From: Undaria pinnatifida
Lineage: Eukaryota; Sar; Phaeophyceae; Laminariales; Alariaceae
Direction of reading: 5' to 3'
Assembly: GCA_012845835.1 (NCBI GenBank)
Contig: JABAKD010000011.1
Location: 12,594,324-12,658,323, forward strand
DNA: 64,000 nt
Shown piece after piece: positions 19,867-31,866 of the stretch. A model generated the notes under the pieces. It saw nothing but the letters and a program-made list of their open reading frames with translations, ran no database searches and was not told the origin of the DNA. The translations under genes and the position numbers were made by a program. Numbering within the stretch: the stretch's first letter is position 1; each line of letters opens with the position of its first letter.

Positions 19867-20488
19867 TAGAGCCGGTCGCCCCGGTGGCGTGTCAGGTTAT
19901 CCTCGAGCGTGGTATGGGTCAGCCGGTCGCCCCGGTGGCGTATCAGGTTATCCTTGAGCCTGGTATAGGTCAGTTTCGTGAGTTCGAATCCCCCGAGTGC
20001 ATACTCGCATAAATTCGTGAGGACTTTTTCTTTCGCACAAATTGACTTGCGGAAAGCGCGATAACGTGAGTTAGCAACACTCGATGAAAAATCGACGAGC
20101 AGTGGGATTGCTGAACCCTATGCGGGATAAAAATTGAAGGCAAGAACCGGGGGGTAGAAGGGACGACACCTGTGACCACGGCTTGCCCAGAAGCTGGAAA
20201 GTAGGAGTGTGCGACAAAGAAAAAAAAAAATCAGTTTCGTGAGTTCGAATCCCCCCGAGTGCATTCTTGTATAAATTCGTGGGGACTTCTTCTTGCGCAC
20301 AAATTGACTTGCGGAAAGCGCGAGAGCGTGAGTTAACAACACTCGATGAAAAATGGACGAGCAGTGGTACTGCTGAACCCAATGCGCGATGAAAAAGAAG
20401 GATGGAACCGGGGGGAAGAAGGGACGACATCTGTGACCACGGCTTGTCCAGAAGCTGAAAAGTTGAAGCGTGCGAAAAAAAAAAAAAA
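19867..20488 (+). mobile_element. tRNA-derived SINE dimer with A tails
   Basis: A head of about 53 bp (AGCCGGTCGCCCCGGTGGCG) occurs twice, followed by GAGTTCGAATCCCCCGAGTG, a close match to the RNA polymerase III B box. The body runs through TTGACTTGCGGAAAGCGCG and CAGCCGTGG-like sequence to an A tail at about 20218-20230. A second body unit (20231-20488) again starts at GAGTTCGAATCC and ends in a 15-A tail. The dimer sits in the LINE 3' region: CACATCGT on the left continues as GGCTGACTCC on the right, as in the uninterrupted LINE tail near 4465. Diverged relatives lie at 24660-24905 and 55235-55420. Confidence 0.75.
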
Positions 20489-20680
20489 AGGCTGACTCCC
20501 GATTTCACTTTTTATATGTTTCTAGCATGAATTGCGTCAGGGGTGACATAGACTATGCGTGCACCACCTTTGGTTTCTTTGTGCTTTTTCCCTGGGGTAT
20601 TCCTCAGCTTCAGAGTGACTGGAGCCTGTCCTGTGACCGCGGACTTGATTATTCGAGTTAATGTGAGAACAACAACAACG
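20489..20680 (+). repeat. LINE tail continuing into an (AAC)n-tailed end
   Basis: GGCTGACTCCCGATTTCACT and CATGAATTGCGTCAG run directly into the body of the (AAC)n element (TGCACCACCTTTGG to GTTAATGTGAGAAC). Here both segments are in the same orientation, suggesting that the (AAC)n body is the natural 3' end of this LINE rather than an independent SINE. Confidence 0.55.
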
Positions 20681-20719
20681 TGCGAGTACCACAACAAAGT
20701 ACATACGTGCTACAAGTAA

Positions 20720-20720
<1 letters not shown>

Positions 20721-20814
<94 letters not shown>

Positions 20815-20950
20815 TCACATTAACTCGCACAATCAAGTCCGTGGTCACAGGACAGGCTCCAGTCACTCTGGAGCTGAGGAATACCCCAGGAAAAAACACA
20901 CACAATCCAAGGTGGTACACGCATATATCACAGCTGACGCAATGTCGTAG
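20721..20950 (-). repeat. Inverted (AAC)n-tailed end with about 31 triplets
   Basis: A (GTT)n tract at 20721-20813 is followed by TTTTCACATTAACTCGC and the inverse of the common body to GTGGTACACGCATATATC. It faces the copy ending at 20680 tail to tail, with 40 bp between them. Confidence 0.8.
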
Positions 20951-23475
20951 TAGTGCTTGTCTTGTCCAAATATGGCAGACAACTGCCAGGTATAACACAG
21001 ATGATTCAGCATCAGCGACAGCAGGGACGACTTCGATCACGAGCACCGAAACACAATAATCACAGCAGTGAACAACAACACAGCAGTGCGTCGTAGTACA
21101 AGAACAACGAGCAGCCACAAGGTATATCGTATAGCACGTTCGGCTATCCACAACGTTAACGCGGGCTGTTGTTCAACGAGGTGAGTATTGGGTAGCTTGG
21201 GAGTATCGTTTAGTTCGCGTGTGCATCGATACGGGCTAACCTATACTGACCTTATAAAACTGTTGTTAATATTCCAACGTATGCTATATTTACGTCCATA
21301 TCTACACCAAACCCAAAAACTAGAGAAAAGTACCCTTACTTGTAATGCTGCATATATCGTACGTAGCACTCACCGGCACGGGTACCCGCCATCGCATTTC
21401 CTCTTTTTCAGTGAACAGCGGTCACAGCTCTTGTGCAGCTGGTATGCTGCTGCTGTAGAAGTTGCGCTGTTGTTGTCGTCTCCTCGACCGTCGCCTTCCG
21501 TTCCCATGGTTGATTGAAGATTGAGTGGAGAATATGTCAAGTCCACCGCACGATGATGAGCAGTGAATCACAGGGCTGTCGGTTGATTACCGCAACGCAC
21601 AGCACGGCGCAGGCCCGTAGCACACAGCAAGCAGCGCCTACCGCACACAGCAAGCAGTGCTCACCACACAGCTAGCAGTAGTATAGGTACACACTGCGAA
21701 AGGACCTTCCGATGGATAGGTGGTGGCACCTGCGGATCCTGTGCTCGTGGTTGTTATGCGACCCCGCAATCGCTGTGGCATGCGGCGCACTTCTCTGAAA
21801 AAAAACTGGCTCCACGATCCACAAGGAGAGTAGAGAACAGCTCGCAGATCGCGGAGGGCGGGCAGCGGGCAGCGGACAGCGGGCGACTCGGGCATACTTC
21901 AGTTTCGCCGCATGCAAAAACCCGCAAGAAAATGAATACCACACATTCTAGACTGTAATGAAGAAAAAAAATGAAATTTCAAGAACGCGAAAACGGATGA
22001 CAAGAGTACTTCATTGTGAGATCATCATCACTGCACAACACGCGCTAACGACCTTCCGAAGGTTTTATGCAACTACTGTTTATTGATAGTGCAACATAGA
22101 TGTATCACGCAACTTGCAAAGTTGAGTTCCAGCCATTCAATCGGTTGTACTCACATCTGACGTTTTTCAATTTTTATACAATTCCCAATTTTTTGTTTTA
22201 AAACTTGGAATCGGCATATATATTCCAGGATCACCGAACAACCTTCCCGCTACGAATTGCGGTTCTTGTCGTACCAGGTAATCGCACGTGTATACGTAGC
22301 TGCAGCGCTAAGGCTCACAACGCGAAGCAACCCAACCTTTGTCGTGCGCGCGTGTGCTACAGCAGCGCTACGGCACACCATGCGAAGCAATTCAACCTTT
22401 TTTTGCCGTAAGCAACCAAACCTTCGCCGCGGGCGCGTGCTCTGTGCAGCGGTGCGGTGTGTACTGTGAACAAATACGACGTAAATAGTATGATCTTGGC
22501 CAACATCGGCCTAAAAAAATATCAAGCAGATCTTCCACTAGACGCGGCGCAATTTCGACGAAATCAACGACAGCGTCGTGAACTCTTAACGTGGCCCGCT
22601 CGTTAGGGGCTTCGACCCCCCCGTGGTGTACAGCGCTCACTCTACGGCCGGCGATTTGTGGCGGACGCCGATCAGGCTTCTGTTAAAAACACATTTGGCG
22701 GCTGCTGTGTAGGAAACTGAGGCAAAAACTCCATCGTCTCCCAAGGAGCAAAAAACAGAATTATGAGAGGATGTGACGGAAGACCACAGGACAACACAAA
22801 GCAACCTCTCACGCCCTAGGGTATGGATCGAGATGAACTCTTCAGCGCTGTCATCTACACTCATGTGGCCTTGCCCGAAACGCAGAGGAGTGACCATGCG
22901 CTGTCTCAATCTCGAAATTGAAGGTCAATCGTGTTTGGTGGGCAGCGCTGAACAAGGCTTGATGAAAAAGATAATTTAGACAAATAGACCTGTTGGACCG
23001 CATGACGAAAAAAAGAGCCAGGAAAAAAATTTGAGATTTTTTCCCCATAGCGACGGAACTCTGAATCTTCCAGCCAGAAACCCTCTAAAATGTTTGAGTA
23101 TCTTTTAGAATAAACTATCGGCTCTCCATTGTCATCGGTTCGAGACTTTCTCTTATATCGAGCTCTCAGAGAGGCAATGCCGCACACCCAACACACGCAC
23201 ACGCCTGCAGACGGCACGCCCGATGTTTCCTACGTACCATCATCGAAAGGATATGCTCGCTTGGATGAGCAGTCACGGGTCGAGAGAAGCAAAGCAAACG
23301 TGTATTAGAGACCTTTTCGGAGATGGAAAAGAGGAAGGAGAGGGTGTGCTTCTGGGTGAACATCGATGGGGAGCGGTAGGAGGAGCGCATATAGTTTCTG
23401 CTCTTTAATATGTTTGCTGCTCATTTGTGCGCGTTTTTTCTTTCTTTGGTTTTAACGAGGGAGAGTACATAATTC
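20951..23475. other. Long stretch without a recognisable gene
   Basis: Mostly unique sequence. A diverged foldback end is visible near 22085-22185. A local tandem repeat around GCGAAGCAA-CCAACCTT occurs three times at 22320-22430. The open frames are short and lack motifs or convincing splice borders. Confidence 0.4.
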
Positions 23476-24180
23476 AATCCCTCCCCCCCCCCCCCCCCCC
23501 CGCTCCCCCCCCCCCCCCTGCCCCCCAATCCCCCTCTCCTCACCCTTTTGTTCAAACGCCCCACCTAAAATCGAAATCGGCCAGAGTAATAAACACTTCT
23601 TTGCAATTGATATCACGTCATTATATTTTCTAGCCATCCACGACATAGCCTTTATTCCCCCCGCCCCCCCCGCCCCCCCTAACGCCCCCTCCTTCCCCAC
23701 CACCCGCACAATCACCTAGACCTAACACCACGCGTATAGCAAAAGGCCATACATATTTTTTATAATACATATGGGTAATACGCGCGATCGGAGTATCACA
23801 CACAAGGTTGCAAATATGAGTTTCGACCAAATCTTCGATCTCACAGCAGGAGCATTTTTATTTATTCATTTATTTCTTTTTTATTATATGTGACAAATAA
23901 ACCTCTTGAACCTCCCCCCCCCCCGCCCCCGACCCCCCCCCCCTTGCTCAAACGCCCCACCTAACATCGAAATCTGCCAGGGTAATAAACACTTCAATGC
24001 ACTTGTTATCACCTCGTTATTTTTGTGGAGCCATTCATACCGCTGCTGCAACCCCCCCCCCCCCCCCCCCTCCTTCTCCACCACCCGAAATATCGCCTAG
24101 ACATAGCACCATGCGTATATATAGCAAACCCCTACATCTATGCGACATGACCCCCCCCCCCCCCCCCCCCCCGCCGAAAT
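23476..24180. mobile_element. Foldback interior, C-rich, with one subfamily arm
   Basis: Repeated C runs (about 23482-23530, 23660-23690, 23920-23945, 24050-24072, 24150-24172) alternate with AACGCCCCACCTAA and ATAAACACTTC modules. An inverted arm segment lies at 23770-23860 (GCGCGATCGGAGTATCACAC). The proline- or glycine-rich frames are shadows of these tracts. Confidence 0.65.
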
Positions 24181-24659
24181 AAGAGAAAGTCGCATATTAT
24201 AAGCGAAACATTTCGGCTCGAGTCGAACCGTCGTTTATATCGTAGCTTCCACCACTGCTGTACTTCTTTTTCGGGTGCTTGAACCCTAATAATATCATCA
24301 TTCTATAAGTATGCACAATTCTACGTACGCAGTTGGTGTGGCGTAGCCCTTGCTTGTACGGTGCACTACTGGCATAGTATATGTATCTAGGAGTTGAGCA
24401 GAATAGCACCCCGTTACAGCCTGAGGAACAAATAAACATGCGATCGTGAAACGAGCATACGATCGTGCCTAAAATATGTTATCTTATACTCGTCACATCC
24501 CTACTTTCTCAAATATCGGTTCTTTTATATCGTAGCCACAACTACTGAATTGCCATCTATCTGGCGGGTGATGACATCCACAAAAAAAAATCTATCGGTA
24601 TGATATGTCCTCACCCATCATAGATAGATAGGCTATGATGTATTTACCAGGTCATTCGT

Positions 24660-24905
24660 AGGAGGTGCTTCCCTCGAGGTGGGACCACGAACCTGCGGAC
24701 AAGCGGGGTTCACAAGTGGTAGTAGTGAGTGCCGTCCCTCTTCCCCCTAGTGCCTGCCCTCATTTCTGTCGCTATCGATCATCTTTTCCATCGCACATGC
24801 GTCCGGATTTCCATCGAATATTGCTAACTCGCGTTCTCGCCCGTTCGGCGAAACATGGACAGCTTCTGAAGATCCATTGTCCGCATATTATTCAGGACTT
24901 TTGAC
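24660..24905 (-). repeat. Diverged SINE body
   Basis: The minus strand reads GCGAGAACGCGAGTTAGCAA, then GGGGGAAGAGGGACGGCA, then CCGCTTGTCCGCAG, collinear with the SINE bodies at 20050-20200 and 20310-20460. The tRNA-like head is not preserved. Confidence 0.55.
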
Positions 24906-25199
24906 GGGTCTGATTCCCCCGAGTCGAACCGGGTCAGGGTGAGCTGCTCCGACGTGTCATGTACTTGACAATCATCACCTGATCTGGCCTCTCCCGTGAC
25001 ATTTAGAACTCCTCCTGACTTGACCCGGCTCGACCCACGAATTCTCTAATACCTTGTGACCGGATCCGCGGGCCGAGTGATGACCCACGAAAAGCCCTGC
25101 ATATTATATCGACACCACACGAGATTCAAAACGCAAGCGTAACCGCTGGATGTTTGGTCTATCATATGCATATATGTTAGACTACACACAACACGTAGG

Positions 25200-25735
25200 T
25201 GTGCATACAGCAGCAAGCACTACTGACAGTACTTCACTGCGTATCTGGTAGAGTTATCGTCGTCATCCCCCAACTCCACGACGGCATACATATGAAAGCA
25301 TGCGTGCGGTTGGATGGTGGTGAGTGCTCGGAAACGTTCGACGTGGGGCAAGGACTTCGGCAAGAGTTTGTGTCCGTGCCACTGCTGCTGTTCAACATAC
25401 ATATGTTTGTCGGCGGCGCTGCATGTGGCCGACAAACGCGCCCTCACTGGTGCACACGTCATGACATAGTGCAGCTCCGACGAAAGAAAGAGAAGGGGGA
25501 GAAGAAGGCGGTGGGCGGGAAAAGTCGACGGCGGGGGGTGAAGAAGGAGGAGGAGGAGATGGAGGCGCAGGAGTTGTGGAGTGTGCTGTACGCTGACGAC
25601 GCGGGAATCGTATTGCGATCACCAGGCGGATTGGAAAGCAGATGGTAACCGTGACTGCGTGCTCGGCGTTTGGGCTTACTGTCTCAAAGGACAAGACGGA
25701 CACGATTTTCCGGCAGAAAAATCATGGGGAGGTAC
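25200..25735 (+). pseudogene. LINE reverse transcriptase fragment (motifs A-distal to C)
   Basis: The frame contains [32 protein letters not shown] (motif B with substitutions) and [13 protein letters not shown] with the YADD core intact. It then shifts frame near 25620 and continues as TACSAFGLTVSKDKTD. It derives from the same LINE family as 5472-6539 but is truncated on both sides. Several amino acids of motif B are changed (RQEF for RQGC), so it is dead. Confidence 0.75.
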
Positions 25736-25839
25736 ATTATTCTACTTTTTGGCGGGTATCAGCGGATATGGCTGTGGCCAGCTGAGGCACGCCGCAGTGT
25801 CCGTGGCTAGCCGCGGCACCATTTGCCATTGAGTTCCAC

Positions 25840-26345
25840 GACAATGTCCGCGGCAATGTCCGCGGCAATGTCCGCGGACACACTCACGGCATTTTCCACG
25901 TCACGCCACGGCTATGTCCACCGCACGCTACGGCATTGTCCGCGGCAAATGAACAAATCCGCGTCAAGTCTGTGGGCATGTCGACCGCCATGTCAGTGGC
26001 AATATCCGCGACAATGTCCGCGGCCATGCCCGCGGCGATGTCCGCGGCGATGTCCGCGGCGATGTCCGCGACTTTGGCCGTGGCAATGTCCGCAGCAATG
26101 ACCGCGGCGCGGTGTCAACGGCAATATTCACGATTGTCCGCGGCAATGTCTGCGGCAATGCCCCCGGCAATTTCCGCCGCAATCTCCGCAGCAATACATC
26201 GTCGGCAATGTCGACGGCAGTGTTCGCGGTAAAGTCAGTGGCAACTCCCGCGCCTACGCCCGCGGGATTGACCGCGGTTGTCCGCGCGGCGATGTTCGTA
26301 TCTATGTCTGCGGTTGCCTGCGGTGGTTTGACCTGTCCACCGGAG
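25840..26345 (+). repeat. 12-bp minisatellite TCCGCGGCAATG
   Basis: More than 30 degenerate copies of a 12-bp unit, often with an intact CCGCGG palindrome. Since 12 is a multiple of three, all frames stay open and give repetitive Met-Ser-Ala-Ala-like peptides, which I do not regard as genes. A short outlier of the same unit lies at 29886-29925. Confidence 0.85.
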
Positions 26346-28375
26346 TAAACAGGTTTTCGCGCATTCGTTTAGAAATAAAACAAGTCACTTTGCGGCGTGT
26401 TATTAAGGCATTCATATGGGAAAGGCTGGCCGTCTCGCGTCGTATCGTCCTCGGCGCGGCGTTGGCACGGGTGTTGGGGGTTTAGCTGCGAAACGTTTAA
26501 GCCTTCAGTGAAGCAAGTAGACCCCGTCCCCGGTCCGTGGGCATTCGAGCCGTCGGCAAGGGCGGCCGTGAGTCACTCTCGGGTGGCGAGGGGGGCGGAA
26601 CAACTGTTAGGGCCGATATCGTGTCTGGGCCTTGCGTGGTCGTGCAGGCACTAAAGAGAAGCAAGGAGTGGGGGTCTTCTTGGCGTGTTCTGCCATCGCT
26701 TCGCGTGTAGAACCAAAAGTAAGTGTAAATTACGATATGTAAGGGTCATTTTGTATCGAAACTCACCGCGTTAGCGGGGCTTGTAATTCCAGACCCGGCA
26801 GGTTAGAAGCAAGCTCTGTAAAACGACAGAAAAATACAGCAGTCGAATGGAGGAATGTGCCCAGAAGAGGAGCGCGTTTAGGACTCACGGTCAGCGACGG
26901 GGCTCGTTGAAAAAGAGACGGACGGGGCCGGAACACGATTTAATCGGGAGAGAGATTGGTAGGGGTGAGGCAATCGTGAGGCGGACAGCAATGAAAGCTA
27001 TGTATGTGCGACTCTTTTCGTGACAGAAGCACGGAATTATATACAAGTGCCTTTTAGGGCTGTCGCTTGAGAACCTTGTTTTCCATGTTTTGAGATATCT
27101 TTTTCTGTATATGTCAAACTTATCGTCGGCGTTGACTGTTATTGGTGTTGATGTTGGTTTTTGTCGGAGGTACTTAGATTTTTGTGGCCTCTCGCGGAAT
27201 TTCCGCCCGAGGGTGTGTGTCGCCGCCGGAATCTCACCTAAGCACGGGGAGTCAGGCCCACACAGGAAAAATGTTTGGTCTCGCGGTGTGTGATGGCCCT
27301 GTGGCGCAAGGGCGGCAAGCGCAAGACGATTGCGTTGCAGCTTCGTTTTCGCTAGAGATCAAAGCGGAACGGGCGCAACGGCCTCGAGAACTATAACCCC
27401 ATCTTCTTGTGGTAATCACGGGCGAGTGCGTGGCCAATGAAGACGCCGGCGGACGCAGGCCTGTAGAGGATGCAAAACAGGGATGGGGATGGGTTTTCGG
27501 TGTCGGTAGCTAGTGGAGTGACACAGATTGCAGAGGCGGGCCTCACGTACAGAGAAACGGAGCTTTGTGAATGCCCCGGGGTCACTCCGGGTTGAACAGC
27601 AAGGACCGCTACACTCATTTTAAATATCAACATCATCCGTCCTTGGACTTGATTCCAGAACGAACAATAATCCAGATCGTTTGATGTAGTTGGCACATCC
27701 TTTAGGTTTGCTCACATCTACCCCCAGCCGCGTGCCGGCGACGAGCGCCCGGTGTGTGGTGGGCCTTCTTCAGCCGCAGAGACCAGGGATGCCGGCTTAC
27801 GGCAGGATCCAAACGCTTATTGGTGGAGAGACGATGTTGGGATGCGCCGGGCTTGCTTCGTAACAGAGTAAGTTAAACTAAAGCCGGTGCCCTCGTTTAG
27901 GTCTTTCTTCCCTCGATTATGATTCGAGTTACGAAAAAGCGTTGTAAAAATCCTTTTAGATGCTTCTTCCGACGTTTGTTGTCCGACCTTTATCCCAAAT
28001 AATACTGTTCTGTTGCGGTAGCTTTACACACAAAGGTCCGAGAGTAAGTGCGTGTTTCATTTGCCACGCTATCGATTGATAAGTTCGTACACCGGACTCC
28101 ACATTCATGTTAGCACCTGTGCTTAATACTTCACGAGCACACCCCGTTGTGAAAAGGCAGAGCGAGGATGACTCATCCCACGGTAGGGGTTGCAGTTGTT
28201 GGGTTAACTAATACTGCTTGTGTCGGATGGAGCTCCTCAAGTGAGGAACTACCGGTTAGTCATTAGTCAAGTAATTTCACGAGAGTATAGTCTATATATA
28301 TTAAGCTCTAGAGCACAAAACAATTGTCTCAGTTGGATTGCACGAGCGAATGCAACTTTATAAGTCATGTATTTG
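26346..28375. other. GC-moderate unique region, no gene supported
   Basis: No repeat shared with the rest of the window was seen. A 101-codon minus-strand frame (27391-27696) and shorter plus-strand frames exist, but none shows a family motif or paired splice borders. This is one of the few long non-repetitive stretches, so an unrecognised host exon could lie here. Confidence 0.35.
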
Positions 28376-28379
28376 GGGA

Positions 28380-28490
28380 TGGTGATATGATGATGATGCT
28401 GATGGCGATGATGGTGATGATGGTGATGATGATGATGATGATGGTGGTGGCGGTGATGATGGTGATGATGATGATGATGGATGGTGATAT
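28380..28490 (+). repeat. (GATGGT/GATGAT)n microsatellite
   Basis: Imperfect GAT, GGT and GCG triplets. The methionine-rich and isoleucine-rich frames here are artefacts of it. Confidence 0.85.
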
Positions 28491-29269
28491 TCCGCTCCTC
28501 AAGTTAGAAGCGCTCGGGAACGTCTGCGCTGCACCCCTAGCGTGGGGTGACCTGGCTGGTGATATTGTCGACGAGCATCGACCGCAAGGAAAGCACAGCA
28601 CAGCACGGCCCACTCAGCCCTCAAAATAATCCAACCACACGTATAGTAACTAGTTCATCACTACGCAGCACGATTTTCAGGCCTCAAATAGACGGAGTTG
28701 GCGAGAGCCAACGTGTATGTGTCACGAGTCGACCTTCATAACCCTAATATATTGTACTCACGCAAGTGCGAGGTAGGCTCATAGGTTGGTGCTTACACTT
28801 TCAGCTATGCCCCTGCTGCTCCGTCTCGAATCACACAACAAGCACGCCCAGCTCACACTGCTAGTCCGTCGACGTCGAGCGCATATACCGCGACCACAGC
28901 TCAGCATGGCACAATCAAACCAGCACAGCGGAGAGATCACCCCTTGTTGTGTGTACCGATCAGCCCGCGACAAAGCGGTGAGTAAACGCAGACATATTTG
29001 CCGAGACTCATTCTGTTGTCAAGCATCCACGCAACCCGCCGTGGTCTCCGTCACCACAAACCAAGGTGTTGAAATCTTTACCTCCCAAGAGGATTATACA
29101 ACCACAAGCAGCAGCTGTGCATAAGCCACCTGTTGATGCGCGAAGGGTTGTCCATTCTTTGCAATCTCGGCGAGATACATCACCGCTCTTTCTCTACGTC
29201 TGTTTGTTTCGCGCAAATATTTTAAGTAGTGCATGCGGCGTCCGGCTTGTTTCGATAAAGCATGGACGC

Positions 29270-29512
29270 GTGCTACAGAAGAGGTGCACCTTTTTTTCCT
29301 GAGGTTATTCAATTCGGGAGCTCAAGAACTCTCCCAAAAACTGATTTGGAGAAAATTCAAACAGCTACTGGATGAAAAATCCCATGGCCCAGGTGTACAA
29401 CGAGAAACATGCCAAAAAACGGAGGTAATGTCCGACGATTTTGGGTTAAAGAGGCCCGTCATTCGGAAAGCTTTTCGGACGAAAAGTGCTGCTTCTACCG
29501 TGGCACGGGTAA
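29270..29512 (-). repeat. Dispersed repeat R, copy 1 (formerly coding?)
   Basis: The minus strand from CCCGTGCCACGGTAGAAGCA to GGTGCACCTCTTCTGTAGCA aligns along its length with the plus strand of 36712-36960. The translations share RATV, MTGL-NPK and a following aromatic residue, so both may descend from coding sequence of a mobile element. I do not recognise the family. Confidence 0.5.
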
Positions 29513-30137
29513 TATGTAGCGTGGTACTTGCAAGCCTTACGTCTACGTAATATTTACGACCCCTGCTCATTTCATTCTTCGTCCACGTGCCGTACCCGGT
29601 ACCACAGCTTCTATTTTTGACCCATCCTCGCTCCTTCTTCTGCTAAAATGCCAACTGCACGCCCAGCTTATACGATAGAAATACAGCACTAATAGCAGGT
29701 TGTCGTCGGGTATCTACCACAGACACAACACGGTGCAATTCGAGTAAATAAGCCCTGTACAACGCGTCAAAGCCCCCGAATACGTACCGATGAGAGCGCG
29801 ACAACGCAAGTATGTAGACATTGTTTCGGAGAGCTGACGGGTACCCATGTAGTCGAGAGTTTCCATCGTGTACATTGCATTGGCATTCCGCGGCATTGTC
29901 CGCGGAAATCCGCGGCAATGTCCTCAAACATTCGCGAACATCACCGCCGACATTGCCTTGGACATCACCATGGACGGGCCCGTGGCTATCCGGGCAGAGG
30001 ATGCTGTTGTTTTCGAGGTAATCGAGACGATACTCTACGCGGGTGCATAAGACATGGAGCCCGATCGAACCTCACCACGACAGGCTGCGGAAGGCCTGCC
30101 ACTCGATGCTCCTCCGGTGCCTCGGCCGGCAAAAATA

Positions 30138-30430
30138 TTGATTAGTCTCTAAAGGTGTACACGCAGCTGGCGCGGAAAGACATGCTGGTGACTCATAACG
30201 GTGACACAAAACTCTCTTATATTATCCAGCGGTCGAGTGACAGCTCATGGCGATTCATGCAAGAAAGCACCGGCAAAATAAACCTCCCATTTCCTTCCGC
30301 CGAGTGTCCCCTTATTCCTTACACATAATAAACCCTTATCAATACGTGGAACTTCCTGGTATATATAATGGATCCTAACCGCCGTGTTCATGAGCACAAC
30401 TAACATCCCCCCTCCTCATTACACATGGTG
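30138..30430 (-). repeat. Copia 3' LTR (left copy)
   Basis: It shares ATTGATTAGTCTCT, GGTGTACACGCAGCTGG, CGATTCATGCA and CAATACGTGGAACT in the same order as 36117-36350. Outer limits are approximate, because neither TG-CA ends nor target duplications could be fixed. Sequence to 30540 may still belong to it. Confidence 0.65.
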
Positions 30431-31118
30431 AACATACTGATATCCTTCCTGCTCTGTGCATGACAAGGCACGACATCTCAGGGTTGATACATCGAAAAAT
30501 ATAATCAACGCAAAGCAATATCAAACAAAATTGGAAAACCAAAAATTAAATGCAATACGAAAACTTAAAACATGCACTCAACAATCAAAACTCTCAAATC
30601 AAATCATCAAATTTAATACTTAAAGTCCCAAACAATATAAAAATAACAGCAGCCGCACGCTGGAAACATGAAAATACTCTCGAAAAACATTGCCAGGAAA
30701 AACGGCATCACCCTCGAACATATAACTCAAATAAACTCTTTGATTATCCCCTATTTTCTCGAAATATCAGTACCCAGTACAGGGTCTAGCTAAACCGAAA
30801 ACAAACGAGTCTTTATTGTGCGAACCTGAAAACAACCGCAGAAAATCGATCTGCTTGTACTCTGAACGCTGCGCGACCAACCACACGTAGCGGCGGGACG
30901 GTTTGCACTGTTTTAAAACGCAATCTCGAGTAACAAAAGAGCGATCCCCGAAAAAATGACGATTAGAATCCGTACTCTGAAATCAAGATAAAACTACCGA
31001 AACCCCGAAAAACGCGTCACATGTTCATCGAAAAATCCCGATCATAGCAAAAAGCCGTGTAGTCGAGCGGCTTTGTCAAGATGGTCTGCATGCTGATCTT
31101 CCGACTCGACATGGGTAA

Positions 31119-31866
31119 TCATAAAATCCCCATTAAATATACGTTCCCGAAAAAAATGTTGTCGTACATCGAGATGTGCTTCGAGTTCGACGTGCACACC
31201 AGGTGTTGTGCCAGATTCGTGGTCCCTACATTATCCTCGCAAACCGTAATGCACATCGTACCAAACCCCGGAATAATAAGCCTCCACTCATACCGCAAGA
31301 ACATCGCCTCCTTAATGGTGTCTGCCAGCGCTACATACTCGGCTTCAAATGTCGAGGACGTGCCGCATTTCTGGGTTCTCGAAGACCAGTATACGCATGC
31401 TCCCGCACACATTATAGCACCACCACCCGAAACTGACCTCCTGCCAGCGGCTTTTACTTCTAGCGTAGTCAGCACCAGCGAACGCCAACAGCTCAAGCTC
31501 ACAACCCTTCTGGAGTACCATGCCGAAATCACTCGTAGAAAATACATACTCTAAAATACCAATCGCGGTCCTCTGGTGTACCTCCCTCGGCTGATTAGCG
31601 TATGTTGCTATCGCTCTCACCGCTTTCGTAGTACCCAGTCGTGTTTGGTTCGCAAGCCACATCAAGCAGCCCACCAACTCGCAAAAAAGCCAATCGCCCA
31701 CGGCTTTATTCTCGTCGAACTCCTCGAGCTTCAGCCCAGTGGAAACCGGGGTGTTCCTCTCAGAACTAACATCAAACCTCGCCGCGGTGCTTTCATTGAA
31801 AGCTTGTTGCGAAATCGTCAAAGTACCAGCATCGCAACCCACCTCGAAAAACGAAAACCAGAGCAT
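31119..31866 (-). pseudogene. Copia RNase H and connection domain
   Basis: Two overlapping frames give CLMWLANQTRLGTTKAVRA, YANQPREVHQRTAIGILEYV, then FAGADYA, GGGAIMCAGACVYW and FEAEYVALADTIKEAM. These are the usual C-terminal landmarks of a Copia polyprotein (a tether, a DADYA-like strand, then S-T-x-EAEY). The DAD aspartate pair is GAD here. In an active element this domain degrades the RNA strand of the hybrid during DNA synthesis. The frame shifts near 31440. Confidence 0.8.

Noticed and set aside
20000-20020. A tRNA gene at the GTTCGAATCC motif
   Set aside because: Acceptor stem and anticodon arm cannot be formed, and the unit is repeated with A tails, so it is a SINE.
20537-21151. 204-codon minus-strand frame with a threonine run
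   Set aside because: The core is the (GTT)n tail and the common body of the (AAC)n element, and the rest has no motif.
25840-26345. CRISPR-like array
   Set aside because: There are no unique spacers between the repeats and the context is eukaryotic. The same holds for the satellite at 41950-43260.
25823-26348. Met-Ser-Ala-Ala and Arg-Pro-Arg repeat proteins
   Set aside because: A 12-bp repeat keeps every frame open, so open length is not evidence of coding here.
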